Numbered from the stretch's first letter, positions 25,390-33,304 are shown. The stretch is DNA of 64,000 nt from Roseimaritima sediminicola (GCF_009618275.1 NZ_WIAD01000012.1:47286-111285); one strand, 5' to 3'. Notes: generated from the sequence alone by a model not told the origin. Program-made: numbers and translations.

Positions 25390-26229
25390 CTATTTCCGAT
25401 CCGTCAACTTTTTGCTGTTCGGGGGGGCGTCTTTGTACAGCTGGGCCGGTTCTTCCGAAGATGCCGCGCCGATTCGGCCGTCCAGCAGGGCTGTGGCCGC
25501 GAGTACGGCATCACAGCCGGCCGCCAACAGGGTTCGCACATCGCCGGCATCCCGCACACCGCCCCCGGAGATCAGCTGCACGTCCGGAAACTGTTGTCGG
25601 ATCCGCCGGCACAACGCTGCGCCGACCGGTCCCCGGCGAGTGCCCACGGCGCTGATGTCCAGCGGCAGGACCGAACGCACGCCCGCGGCAATCCAGCGCG
25701 CGATCAGCTCCAACGCCGGCTCGATCGGCGCCGACGACGCCGGCCGCTCGACCACGCCGCCGCTGCGGACCACACCGCGATTCAGGTCGAGGCCCAACGT
25801 CAGCTCGGGGGCCGTGGCGGCGGAGGACGGGGCGGTGCGGTCGGCCTCGAAAAAGGCTTCCGGTCGTTGGTCGGCCGGCAGCGTTTCGGTGGCCAGGATC
25901 CAGCGAGCCGGAGCGGCGCCGAGTTGGGATTGTTTGTCTCGCCAGTCACGAGGGTCGCGGATGCCGGCGTCCAGCCACAGGGGAAGGTCGCCGGCGAGCA
26001 GCTCGCCGAGGACGGCCGCTTGCAGGGGGCGGCCCGAAATCGCGTCCAGATCGGCGACGTACAGACCGCCGACACCCAGTCGCCGGTATTGTTGGGCCAG
26101 GCGAAGCGGGTCGGGGCTACGCAGGCCTTCGCTGGGATAAGGCCGGTAGGTGTGTCGCCGTCCGGCCACCGCTCTGACGGCTCGGCCCTCGACCAGATCG
26201 ATCACCCCCAGCACCTTGTCTAGCGGCAC
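25390..26229 (-). CDS. HisA/HisF-related TIM-barrel protein (C1-pathway type)
   Basis: 279 residues. It follows the HisA/HisF plan: VLGVIDLVEGRAVRAVAG with the N-terminal catalytic-type Asp, GGLYVADLDAISG, GLDLNRGVVRSGG with the second Asp, and phosphate-binding SGGGVRDAGDV and GCDAVLAATALLDGRI. Sequence details fit the separate 'hisA/hisF family' (TIGR00734-like) found in methanogens, methylotrophs and planctomycetes with tetrahydromethanopterin-linked genes, rather than true HisA. It starts 3 bp after the DUF2617 stop, so they are an operon. The reaction is not known to me. Confidence 0.7.
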   Translation of the reverse strand: MPLDKVLGVIDLVEGRAVRAVAGRRHTYRPYPSEGLRSPDPLRLAQQYRRLGVGGLYVADLDAISGRPLQAAVLGELLAGDLPLWLDAGIRDPRDWRDKQSQLGAAPARWILATETLPADQRPEAFFEADRTAPSSAATAPELTLGLDLNRGVVRSGGVVERPASSAPIEPALELIARWIAAGVRSVLPLDISAVGTRRGPVGAALCRRIRQQFPDVQLISGGGVRDAGDVRTLLAAGCDAVLAATALLDGRIGAASSEEPAQLYKDAPPNSKKLTDRK

Positions 26230-26232
26230 CGT

Positions 26233-26775
26233 TTAAGCTTCGGGCAGCGAGAACGTCGATTCGACTTTGACGATCGCGTAGTCGTCGGGGAAGGTATGGA
26301 TGGCCTGCACCATCATCGAGCGGCAGCGGCAATCGACGTGGATATAACTGAGTGCACCGAGCGCCATGCGGCCGCTGGGGTCGAACGTATGCAGCAGGCC
26401 TTCGGTGGGACCTTGGCCGAGCTGTTGTTGGAAGGTCCAGAACAGATCCGGGCCGACCGGCTCCAGCTGGAACCGCGTGCGGTAGCGGACCCCACCGTGG
26501 CATTCAATGCTTTCATCGTGCACGCCTTTCAGCGGTTTCTTCAGCAGTTGGCGTCGCCGCGGCAACGGCTGGCTGGCCGAGGAAGCGACTTCGCACAACG
26601 TCACCCCGCCGGCCCGCCACGTGATCACATGGCCACAATTGGTGATGTCGATCTTGGCGTCGTAGGCGGTGCGTTCGATCCGTCTGGTCTGGTGGATCCG
26701 ATACAGCTCGGGATGCAGCGTGCGACCGAAGATCTGAAACGCCAGCTCGGCGACTTTGGGGCGAACCGATAACAC
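26233..26775 (-). CDS. DUF2617 family protein
   Basis: 180 residues from GTG 26775, chosen over an upstream ATG because AGAGGA lies about 8 bp before it and because the family starts with the LSVRPKVAELAFQIFGR block. Other conserved parts: RTLHPELYRIHQTRRIE and SYIHVDCRCRSMMVQAIHTFPDD. DUF2617 is known mainly from planctomycetes and actinobacteria and has no known function. It is coupled to the HisA/F-like gene (3-bp gap). Confidence 0.75.
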   Translation of the reverse strand: MLSVRPKVAELAFQIFGRTLHPELYRIHQTRRIERTAYDAKIDITNCGHVITWRAGGVTLCEVASSASQPLPRRRQLLKKPLKGVHDESIECHGGVRYRTRFQLEPVGPDLFWTFQQQLGQGPTEGLLHTFDPSGRMALGALSYIHVDCRCRSMMVQAIHTFPDDYAIVKVESTFSLPEA

Positions 26776-27159
26776 GCGATTATCCTCTGGAGCGTAATCA
26801 CTGACCGCCCGTGATCTTCGATCGCTGCCTGGCGGTGCAGTCTTTGAAATCTTGAAGGCGGAACCCACCAAGCGGCAGAGAAGGATCCAGCCGTGGCTGC
26901 CGCACCGCTAATTATAAGTCGTCGCCCAGTCGAGATTGAAGAGCGGTTCGAAGGGATTCGCAAACTACTTTTTTATCGCCCGATCGCACTTGACATTTGC
27001 CGCCGCAGACGCCCCGCAGAACCGTCGGCCGCGCGGTTCTGCTAGACTGGCAGCGCCGTCAAAAAAAGGATGCTCTTTCCCAATGGGAAGGGCATCCTTT
27101 CCCAAGGGGACCGTGGCGGAAGAGTCAAATCGATTGCCGTTTGTTCGTCGAGCCGAGTC
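26776..27159. other. Intergenic region between divergent genes
   Basis: 384 bp between the DUF2617 gene (minus) and the zinc-ribbon gene (plus). It must hold two promoters, but none is clear by eye. The one strong signal is the hairpin at 27065-27100. No convincing reading frame was seen. Confidence 0.5.
27061..27100 (-). terminator. Rho-independent-type terminator without an obvious minus-strand gene
   Basis: AAAGGATGC (27065-27073) pairs with GCATCCTTT (27092-27100), and inside them CTTTCCC pairs with GGGAAGG (one G-U) around an AAT loop. The stem totals about 16 bp with one bulged T. On the minus strand it is followed by seven T residues (A-run 27061-27067 on plus). This is a textbook intrinsic terminator pointing left, but the only gene to its right is on the plus strand. 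On the plus strand the tail is TTTCCC, so it works less well in that direction. Confidence 0.6.
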
Positions 27160-28059
27160 ATGCAACTGCGCTGCGCGAAATGCGATAAGACCTTGGAGGT
27201 GCCGGACGACGCCGGAGGTAAGAAAGTCCGCTGTCCGGCCTGCTTGACGATGATGATCGCGCCGCGGTTGTCGGCCACCGATTCGCATTCTCCGGCGGCG
27301 CGCCCGTCTGCCGGATCGCCCTCGTCTGCCGGATCGCCCTCACATGCCGGCGGCGTCCCTGCGACGAGGTCCGGCGGTTCCCCGCTGGCCCGGCCCGCCC
27401 CCAAGGCCGCTTCGCACCGGGTGCACTGTCCGGCCTGTGATCGGGCGTTGTTATTAACGCCCGAGGTCGCCGGCCGGATCGTCACCTGCCCGGCCTGCGA
27501 GCGACGATTAAAAATGCCCGGCCTCGGGGAGGACACTCGGGTCTCGGAGTTGCCACCCGCGGCCGCTGGCCCCGGCGGGACGGTTTCGCCGCCCGGGCCG
27601 TTTGCTTCGCCGCCGGCCGAGCAGCCCGGCAGGCAATCGCTCTACGCGCCTCCGGTGTCGCCCTACAGCACGCCGATCGGGGGCGGCGCCGGCAGGGCGG
27701 TGGGCCATCGCGAGCCGGTCGTGTACGTTTTGCCGGGAATCTTCATGGCCGTGTTCGCAGGGTTGTCCCTGCTGTTTTGCGGTTTGCAGTTGATCCTGCA
27801 ACTGGTCGGCGGAAACCCGGTGGGGCCCGAAGCCCTTTTTCTGGGTGTGTACCTGGGGGTTCCGGCACTGGTCAACGCGATGATTCTGTTTGGTGGCCTG
27901 CAAATGGCGCGTCGCCAATCCCTGACGCTGTGTCGGGTTGCGGCCGTGTTGGCGATCGTGCCGATCTTCGGATTGTGCTGTATCGGGAACACGCCGTTCG
28001 GGATTTGGGCGCTGGTGGTCTTGATGATGGAAACCGCGCCGCGAGACTTTCGGTCCTGA
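27160..28059 (+). CDS. Membrane protein with two zinc ribbons
   Basis: 299 residues from ATG 27160. Residues 1-35 hold a zinc ribbon (MQLRCAKCDKTLEVP, VRCPACLTMM). About 90-125 holds a second (VHCPACDRALLLTP, VTCPACERRLKMPG). They are linked by a Ser/Ala/Gly-rich region with a short repeat. The C-terminal third has three membrane segments (VLPGIFMAVFAGLSLLFCGL, ALFLGVYLGVPALVNAMILF, VAAVLAIVPIFGLCCIG). Similar MJ0042-like ribbon/membrane proteins are frequent in planctomycetes and uncharacterised. An in-frame ATG at 27070 lies inside the terminator hairpin and was not used. Confidence 0.65.
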   Translation: MQLRCAKCDKTLEVPDDAGGKKVRCPACLTMMIAPRLSATDSHSPAARPSAGSPSSAGSPSHAGGVPATRSGGSPLARPAPKAASHRVHCPACDRALLLTPEVAGRIVTCPACERRLKMPGLGEDTRVSELPPAAAGPGGTVSPPGPFASPPAEQPGRQSLYAPPVSPYSTPIGGGAGRAVGHREPVVYVLPGIFMAVFAGLSLLFCGLQLILQLVGGNPVGPEALFLGVYLGVPALVNAMILFGGLQMARRQSLTLCRVAAVLAIVPIFGLCCIGNTPFGIWALVVLMMETAPRDFRS

Positions 28060-28088
28060 GCCGAGGCGGGCCAGTCCGACCGATTCGC

Positions 28089-28123
28089 TTTTATTGAAAC
28101 GGTAGATTTTATTGCAACGGTAG
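28089..28123 (+). repeat. Two 17-bp direct repeats before the dehydrogenase gene
   Basis: TTTTATTGAAACGGTAG (28089-28105) and TTTTATTGCAACGGTAG (28107-28123) differ in one base and have an 18-bp period. They end about 10 bp before the ATG at 28133. They may be a tandem regulator site or a local duplication. Confidence 0.7.
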
Positions 28124-28132
28124 AGCAAGAGT

Positions 28133-29116
28133 ATGCGCATTGTTTTGTGTTATCCGGTCCAGCCGCACCACATCGCTCAGATCCAAGCGGTGGTTCCCGA
28201 CGCGGAGATCGTCGACGCCGGTCAAGAACGGGTCGATGCCGAGCTGCCCGGTGCGGACATCTTTATCGGGCACGCCAAGGTACCCGTGGATTGGCGGCGC
28301 GTGGTCGAGGGCGGAAAGCTGAAGTGGATCCAGTCGTCGGCGGCGGGCCTGGACCATTGTCTGGTCCCGGAGGTCATCGATTCGGACATCGTGGTGACCA
28401 GCGCGGCGGGCCTGTTTGCGCCTCAGGTGGCCGAGCAGACGATGGCGTTGCTGTACGGTTCGATCCGCCGCTTGCCCGTCTTTTGGCAGGCGGCCGGCCG
28501 CAAAGAATTCATTCGTCGACCCACCGACGACCTCCGCGGCAAGACGGTCGGCATCGTGGGGCTGGGCGGTAACGGCCGCAAGATCGCCGCGGCGCTGGCT
28601 CCGATGGATGTGCGGATCGTGGCCACGGATTATTTTCCCGATGACAAACCCGATCATGTGGAAAGCTTGTGGCCGGCGGATCGGCTGGCCGACTTGATGG
28701 GCTGTGCCGACATCGTCATTCTCACCCTGCCCCTGAACGCTTCGACTCGCGGCATCATCGATCGGGAGATGCTCGCGAAGATGCCGCCCGGGGGGTACTT
28801 GATCAACGTGGCTCGCGGGCAGGTGGTGGTGGAAGCCGATTTGGTCGAAGCCCTTGGCAGCGGTCACCTGCAGGGGGCCGGCCTGGACGTCACGGAAGTG
28901 GAACCTTTGCCGGTGGAGAGTCGTCTATGGGAGATGTCCCAGGTGATCATCACGCCGCACGTCGGGGCCCAGTCAGCGCGCCGGGTCGACGACACCACCG
29001 ACCTGGTCTGCGAGAATCTGCGGCGCCATCTGCGGGGCGATCCTTTGTGGAACCAGGTCGATAAGGGTCTGGGATTTGCACATCCGACGAAAGTCTGGAA
29101 ACCGGGCGGGAAATAG
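28133..29116 (+). CDS. D-2-hydroxyacid dehydrogenase
   Basis: 327 residues. NAD-binding Rossmann motif GIVGLGGNGRKIAAAL (about residue 139). Catalytic residues of the family are visible: Arg in NVARGQVV, Glu in DVTEVEPLP and His in ITPHVGAQS. It reduces 2-ketoacids to D-2-hydroxyacids or the reverse; the subgroup (glyoxylate/hydroxypyruvate versus other) cannot be set by eye. The cofactor loop begins ATDYFPDD, with Asp at the end of beta-2, which favours NAD over NADP. Confidence 0.85.
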   Translation: MRIVLCYPVQPHHIAQIQAVVPDAEIVDAGQERVDAELPGADIFIGHAKVPVDWRRVVEGGKLKWIQSSAAGLDHCLVPEVIDSDIVVTSAAGLFAPQVAEQTMALLYGSIRRLPVFWQAAGRKEFIRRPTDDLRGKTVGIVGLGGNGRKIAAALAPMDVRIVATDYFPDDKPDHVESLWPADRLADLMGCADIVILTLPLNASTRGIIDREMLAKMPPGGYLINVARGQVVVEADLVEALGSGHLQGAGLDVTEVEPLPVESRLWEMSQVIITPHVGAQSARRVDDTTDLVCENLRRHLRGDPLWNQVDKGLGFAHPTKVWKPGGK

Positions 29117-29153
29117 CCGTCGTTTTCCTGCCTCTACCTGCTAGAATGCCGCC

Positions 29154-30296
29154 ATGAAGCAATTTCCTAAGGACGGAACCACGCTGCTGTCGACCGCACG
29201 ACACGAACCCGGCGTGACACGCACCCTGCACGGCACGCAGCGGACGATGAAGGACGAACGCCTGGTCGAACACTACCAGAGCATCCTCAAGCAGCGCAAG
29301 TTGAACTGGACCGGTCACCACCACCTGCTGAAATTGCTCGGCAGCGGTGGGCAGGGCGAGGTGTATCTGACCGAACATCGCGGGACCGACGGGTTTACCC
29401 TGCCGCTGGCGATGAAGTTCTTTTCGCCCGAGCGTTTCGAGGACGCGCGGCAGTACGAAGAGAGCATGCAACGGATCGCTGGGATCGCCGCGCGCGTGGC
29501 TCAGATCCAGCACGACAATATGCTGGACGTGCAAAACTTCATCGAACGCAATCAGGTCCGTGTGATGGTGATGGAGTGGGTCGACGGGTACGACCTCCGC
29601 CGGCTGAGCGACCCCAAGTGCCTGGATGGCCTGGAAGCGGTCGTCACGCCGCGGCGCCTGCAGTACATCCACAACGTGATCACCACCTACGGCCAGGAGA
29701 GTTTGCGTTTCAAACCCGGCATCGCCGTGGCGATCGTCCGCGAATGCTTGGCCGCCCTGGCCGCCCTGCATCGCGAGGGCATCCTGCACGGTGATGTCAA
29801 ACCGTCGAACATCATGCTCAAGCGAACCGGCCACGTCAAACTGATCGACATCGGTTCGGCCATCGACTTCAACAACCCGCCCCGCGAACGCGATTGCACG
29901 CCGACCTATGCCGCCCCGGAATTGATCGAGCACCACGAGTCGACGCCCCGCAGCGACTTGGCCAGCGTTGGGTACGTGCTGATCGAATTGCTCAGCGGCG
30001 TCAATCCGTTTGCCGGCGAGTACGACATCCGCACGTTGCTGCAGCTGAAACGGCAACTGCCCCAGCAGCTCGAAGCCCTGTTGCCCGATGAAGTGACTCG
30101 CAACGAACTGCTGATGAATTTCCTGCAAGGCTTGATCGCGCCGGATCCCAACCGCCGTTTCCAGGACGCCCAGAGCGCCGAACACCAGGGGGCGGCAGCC
30201 TTTCAGCGACAATTGATTCTGGGCAACATGGCCACCGAGTACGACAACGACTTGCGCGTCTGGTTGGAAGACATCCGCAAACTGGATTTCGGCTGA
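29154..30296 (+). CDS. Serine/threonine protein kinase
   Basis: 380 residues. Glycine loop LGSGGQGEVYL (about 62-72), ATP-anchoring Lys in LAMKFF, catalytic loop HGDVKPSN (an HGD variant of HRD) and a DIG motif in place of DFG (LIDIGSAIDF). The activation segment ends in TPTYAAPELIE, followed by PRSDLASVGYVLIELLSG. Both metal-binding Asp residues are present, so it is probably active. No membrane segment or sensor domain is seen. An ATG at codon 32 is an alternative start. It follows the dehydrogenase gene by 37 bp. Confidence 0.85.
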   Translation: MKQFPKDGTTLLSTARHEPGVTRTLHGTQRTMKDERLVEHYQSILKQRKLNWTGHHHLLKLLGSGGQGEVYLTEHRGTDGFTLPLAMKFFSPERFEDARQYEESMQRIAGIAARVAQIQHDNMLDVQNFIERNQVRVMVMEWVDGYDLRRLSDPKCLDGLEAVVTPRRLQYIHNVITTYGQESLRFKPGIAVAIVRECLAALAALHREGILHGDVKPSNIMLKRTGHVKLIDIGSAIDFNNPPRERDCTPTYAAPELIEHHESTPRSDLASVGYVLIELLSGVNPFAGEYDIRTLLQLKRQLPQQLEALLPDEVTRNELLMNFLQGLIAPDPNRRFQDAQSAEHQGAAAFQRQLILGNMATEYDNDLRVWLEDIRKLDFG

Positions 30297-30341
30297 AGCC
30301 CAGTCTCGAACTGCGTCCAGCTGTAATCGCAGAGTCTGACC

Positions 30342-30408
30342 GTAGCTGAAGTCGCCAGACTTTGGACCTTCGTGCTGCCCCGATCCAATCTCTGGCGAGA
30401 TCAGCTAC
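30342..30408. repeat. Family 2 inverted repeat
   Basis: GTAGCTGAAGTCGCCAGACTTTGG (30342-30365) pairs imperfectly with the arm that ends TCTGGCGAGATCAGCTAC (30391-30408). The left arm is identical to that of the copy at 19444 over 24 bp. It lies between convergent genes and could act as a bidirectional terminator. Confidence 0.88.
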
Positions 30409-30420
30409 CTTGCAAACGGC

Positions 30421-30921
30421 TCAGTTGGCGGTTTCCGGATCGGTCTGGGTCGCTCGCACGACCGCTTGCAGCAACAGGTAGTTGTCGTCGGCGAATTCGG
30501 TCAGTGTCCCGTGCACGGCCCAGTGGTTGTCGTCGACGTCCTGGCGGATGGCTTTGACGACCCGCTCGAGCGCCTGGTTTTCCAGTACCCGGTAGTGGAC
30601 CTCTCGCTCGTCCACGGTAAAGGTCCAGCGGCGGCCGACTTCGGTAAAGCGTCCGCGGACGTTCTTCAGCAGGGTGCCTTCACGTTCGCGATCGGGAGGC
30701 TCGGACGGGGAAGCGGCGGCGGCCGGCGGCGTGGGATCGAGGGCGGTGGGCGCATGTTCGCTCGGGGAGGTGAGGGAGGCGGGGGAGGCGGGATCGGGTT
30801 CGATGGCGCCGGGACCATGCCCGGCGACCAGACAGAACAGGACCAGCAGTGACCAGCGCAGCGAAGGTGGAAAAAAAAGCGGCGCGCGCAGCCACAGCAG
30901 CATCAGGGGTAACAACATCAT
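30421..30921 (-). CDS. Exported protein of unknown function
   Basis: 166 residues from ATG 30921, chosen because a strong hydrophobic leader follows (MMLLPLMLLWLRAPLFF). A Pro/Ser/Ala-rich linker leads to a C-terminal domain of about 85 residues (LLKNVRGRFTEVGRRWTFTVD, HWAVHGTLTEFADDNYLLLQ) which looks like a small beta-barrel/OB-like domain; no family was recognised. The stretch HWAVHGTLTEFADDNYLLL resembles proteins that state 'tradeoff' OB folds, but this is only impression. Sixteen bp separate it from the upstream co-directional gene. Confidence 0.5.
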   Translation of the reverse strand: MMLLPLMLLWLRAPLFFPPSLRWSLLVLFCLVAGHGPGAIEPDPASPASLTSPSEHAPTALDPTPPAAAASPSEPPDREREGTLLKNVRGRFTEVGRRWTFTVDEREVHYRVLENQALERVVKAIRQDVDDNHWAVHGTLTEFADDNYLLLQAVVRATQTDPETAN

Positions 30922-30937
30922 CGGTGAAGTATCCGCG

Positions 30938-31228
30938 TCAATTCCGGCGAGGAATTGCGATGGCGTGCAATGAAACCACAGCCCCAATCGCGATCATCGC
31001 CAACCCGATCCAACGGGGCGGCACGATCCGCTTCTTGGGAGCCGGATAAACTTGCATGAGCAACGAGGACATCATGTCGCTGTTGGCCACCGCCTTGGTG
31101 TTGGTCACACGTGCCAAGGCTCGGGTGGTTTGCTCGTTCAGAACGACCGACTCGACCATGCGAAATTGGATCCCGATCAGGATCAACAACATGCCGATCA
31201 AGAAATATCGATTACGATCCATTTTCAT
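30938..31228 (-). CDS. Small two-helix membrane protein
   Basis: 96 residues from ATG 31228 (a second ATG is two codons later). Two membrane segments frame a soluble loop: FLIGMLLILIGIQFRMV near the start and IGLAMIAIGAVVSLHAIAI at the end. The middle (ALARVTNTKAVANSDMMSSLL) is likely outside the membrane. No family recognised. It forms a probable two-gene operon with the exported protein 16 bp downstream. A longer in-frame start at 31459 runs into the repeat region and was rejected. Confidence 0.6.
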   Translation of the reverse strand: MKMDRNRYFLIGMLLILIGIQFRMVESVVLNEQTTRALARVTNTKAVANSDMMSSLLMQVYPAPKKRIVPPRWIGLAMIAIGAVVSLHAIAIPRRN

Positions 31229-31426
31229 CAGTTCGCGCTTCGCAGTTGGAGGGTGAAACGGAGACGGGCAAAGAGGGTTGTTCCTGGTATAAGCGTCGGC
31301 GGAAAACTGGGGCCGCATTGAGCATTTAGGTCCCTTTGCCGTTTGCCCGGAATGCGACGACGGGCCGAGTCGTAGCGGTGGGGAAGAGAAGGAGGGGGGG
31401 ACCAACAAGAAGAGCAAGGCACACCC

Positions 31427-31585
31427 GTAGCCGAAGTCGCCAGAGTTTGGACTAAGCACGTCGCAACATCTAATTCGGCTTTACCCTTCCTCTGGAGGAG
31501 TCGGGCTTTCACCGAAAGATTCAAGCCGACGTGCTCAGTCCAAACGCTGGCGAGTTCAGTCCAAACTTTGGCGAGTTCAGTTACG
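31427..31585. repeat. Family 2 repeat interrupted by a family 3 element
   Basis: The left arm GTAGCCGAAGTCGCCAGAGTTTGG (31427-31450) and right arm CCAAACGCTGGCGAGTTCAG (31540-31559) match the other family 2 copies. The loop is replaced by the 87-bp family 3 element. A further partial right arm (CCAAACTTTGGCGAGTTCAG, 31561-31580) and duplicated GGTTCGGCTAC motifs follow, so the copy is partly duplicated at its right side. Confidence 0.8.
31452..31538 (+). mobile_element. Family 3 MITE-like element, copy 1 (87 bp)
   Basis: Bounded by CTAAGCACGTCG (31452-31463) and CGACGTGCTCAG (31527-31538), an 11/12 terminal inverted repeat. Inside are CAAC-N3-TAATTCGGC, an interrupted hairpin and TTTCACCGAAAGATTCA. 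All of these recur in the same order in copy 2 at 32685-32783, read on the other strand. It has no coding capacity. Confidence 0.8.
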
Positions 31586-31613
31586 GTTCGGCTACGGTTC
31601 GGCTACGGCGAAA

Positions 31614-32519
31614 TTAATTTCGCTGGAGGTCCCAGGCCTGCAGCCAGGTCGTGGCGGTGGGCTGCATCTGAAAATCCTGCTCCAGCCGCTCGGCCATATC
31701 ATCCAGATGGCCCGCCCCATAGAACACCGCAACGCGTTTCTCGCCGGCCTCGAGCACTTCTTTCAGGACTTCGAAGGCTTTGGCGTTGCGGCCTTTGATC
31801 AGGGTGTTGTCGCCGTGTTCGTCATCCATGCCGGCGGTGGCCAATTCCAAATCGCTCAGTTGTGACGCCATGGCGCGTTTCATCATCATCGCCCGGTCCT
31901 TGCTGAACATCGCAACCAGCAGGTCGACTTCGGTTCCGCCGCCGGCGGCTTGATTGGCCAGCCCCGCGCCCATCATCCGGGCGATCATCTTCGGAAAGCT
32001 ATCGCCGCGCCGGCGCATGTCCTCGACGAACTCTTCGGGACTCATGTCCGCGTGGCGAAAGTTTTCCGCCATGTAGTCGATCTTTTCCAGCTGGTATTCC
32101 AGGTTCAACAAGTCCTTCATGCCGCTTTGCATCGAGGCGAGGAGGGAGCGGCGTTGTTCGAGGTCCTCGGGCCGGATGCGGGTACCATCGGGGGCGACCA
32201 GTTCGTACAGCACGACGTCGTACTTGGCCAAGCGTTGCTTCAGATCGCTGTAGTACTCGTCCTGGCCGATGTGCACCACGCCCACCAGGTCGACGATGCG
32301 TCCTTCGTAGGGCGTGCCCGCGCGGCCGGTGAACCGCACGATGGCCGTGTCGAGCCCTTTGGGTTCGCCCGCCCCGGTCTTGGAAACCCGCACGAACTGC
32401 TCGCCGTGCGCAGCGGCTTGGGGGCTCGATTCCGCTTGGACCTGAGGCTCCTCGCCGGCCGACCAGGGGGCAGCAACACAGACCAGGATTGCCCAGACGA
32501 ATAAAACGATTCGGAACAT
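31614..32519 (-). CDS. Secreted TraB/PrgY-like protein
   Basis: 301 residues. A signal peptide (MFRIVLFVWAILVCVAAPWS) is followed by a domain with GVVHIGQDEYYSDLKQRL and VLYELVAPDG near the front and VFYGAGHLDDMAERL near the end. The G-x-x-H, Glu and second G-x-x-H motifs are those of the TraB/GumN/TIKI family, proposed to be metal-dependent peptidases. It would act outside the cytoplasm. Role unknown. It has its own upstream region of about 160 bp before the family 3 element. Confidence 0.75.
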   Translation of the reverse strand: MFRIVLFVWAILVCVAAPWSAGEEPQVQAESSPQAAAHGEQFVRVSKTGAGEPKGLDTAIVRFTGRAGTPYEGRIVDLVGVVHIGQDEYYSDLKQRLAKYDVVLYELVAPDGTRIRPEDLEQRRSLLASMQSGMKDLLNLEYQLEKIDYMAENFRHADMSPEEFVEDMRRRGDSFPKMIARMMGAGLANQAAGGGTEVDLLVAMFSKDRAMMMKRAMASQLSDLELATAGMDDEHGDNTLIKGRNAKAFEVLKEVLEAGEKRVAVFYGAGHLDDMAERLEQDFQMQPTATTWLQAWDLQRN

Positions 32520-32684
32520 GGAAAGCTATCTACGGCACGCGTATGAAAAAGAAGGGGGAGGTCCCTACCTTCGAAACATACGCCCAAACCGGGGTGCTGA
32601 CAACAGTTTGCCGGGTTTCTGGCCCCGCCGGATAGCGGCCTATCGATGGAGTGAGCCATCCGTCCTCGAACGGATCGACGGCCC

Positions 32685-32783
32685 ACTAAGCACGTCGGCA
32701 TGAATCTTTCGGTGAAACCCCGCGACAACACCCTCCCGCGCAGCGGGAGGGTGATGCCGAATTAAAGGTTGCGACGTGCTTAG
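32685..32783 (-). mobile_element. Family 3 MITE-like element, copy 2 (99 bp)
   Basis: Bounded by CTAAGCACGTCG (32685-32696) and CGACGTGCTTAG (32772-32783), a perfect 12-bp terminal inverted repeat. On the minus strand its order (CGCAAC, TAATTCGGC, hairpin, TTTCACCGAAAGATTCA, GCCGACGTGCT) matches copy 1 at 31452. The central hairpin is a perfect 11-bp stem. The stop codon of fliS (32780-32782) lies inside the terminal repeat, so the element has become the 3' end of the fliD-fliS unit. Confidence 0.85.
32729..32753 (-). terminator. Hairpin after fliS, inside the family 3 element
   Basis: CACCCTCCCGC (32729-32739), loop GCA, GCGGGAGGGTG (32743-32753): a perfect 11-bp GC-rich stem 27 bp after the fliS stop. 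There is no T-run behind it on the minus strand, so termination is possible but not certain. Confidence 0.45.
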
Positions 32784-33304
32784 CCCTGCAGGTTCAGCGA
32801 CGAGGTTCGCGGAGCGGTTGCGGAGGGGCCGCGATTGCCCGTGGCCAAGCCTCCGGGGGTGGCGCCGCTATTCAGGCCCGCGGCGCTGCTGTTCAGGCCC
32901 GACAGGAGCGTCTGATGGGGTGCGGGGACCGCATTCTGGCCGCACGCCAGCTGCCAGGTTTCGCGTTCGATTTCCAAGACCGTCGCGATCTCGCTCCAGG
33001 TCGCCGGATCGTGCTGCTGTTCGGCCGCGGTCAGGTGCTGCAGCAGAAACACGTACAGGTCGGCAACCTGTTTGGCGACTTCCAGATCACCCTGTTTGAC
33101 GCCCGAGAGCAGCTCGCCGAGGATGTCGCGCAGGCGCAGCGTCATGTCGGTAAACGCGACCTGATCGATCTGGTCGGCGGGCATCGCGGCCAGGGACTGA
33201 GCCACCTGCACGCCGCGCTCGATCAGCATCAGCCGCAGTCGAGCGGGCGTGGCATTCAGGACGCTTTGTTCCAGGTACTGTTGGCTGTGGTGCGTGCGGG
33301 ACAT
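32780..33304 (-). CDS. fliS: Flagellar export chaperone FliS
   Basis: 174 residues. The start matches FliS (YLEQSVLNATPARLRLMLIERGVQVA), followed by a four-helix region (DILGELLSGVKQGDLEVAKQVADLYVFLLQHL). FliS binds the C-terminal end of flagellin and keeps it unfolded before export. It is longer than the usual ~130 residues by a low-complexity tail rich in Ser/Gly/Ala/Asn (LNSSAAGLNSGATPGG). It lies 20 bp after fliD, as in most flagellar loci. Confidence 0.88.
   Translation of the reverse strand: MSRTHHSQQYLEQSVLNATPARLRLMLIERGVQVAQSLAAMPADQIDQVAFTDMTLRLRDILGELLSGVKQGDLEVAKQVADLYVFLLQHLTAAEQQHDPATWSEIATVLEIERETWQLACGQNAVPAPHQTLLSGLNSSAAGLNSGATPGGLATGNRGPSATAPRTSSLNLQG

Larger units (their letters stand above)
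31229..31613. other. Intergenic region with nested repeats
   Basis: 385 bp between two minus-strand genes. 31229-31426 is the upstream region of the small membrane protein, with a purine-rich run (GAAGAGAAGGAGGGGGG) and no clear promoter. 31427-31585 is filled by a family 2 repeat into which a family 3 element is nested. Confidence 0.6.
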
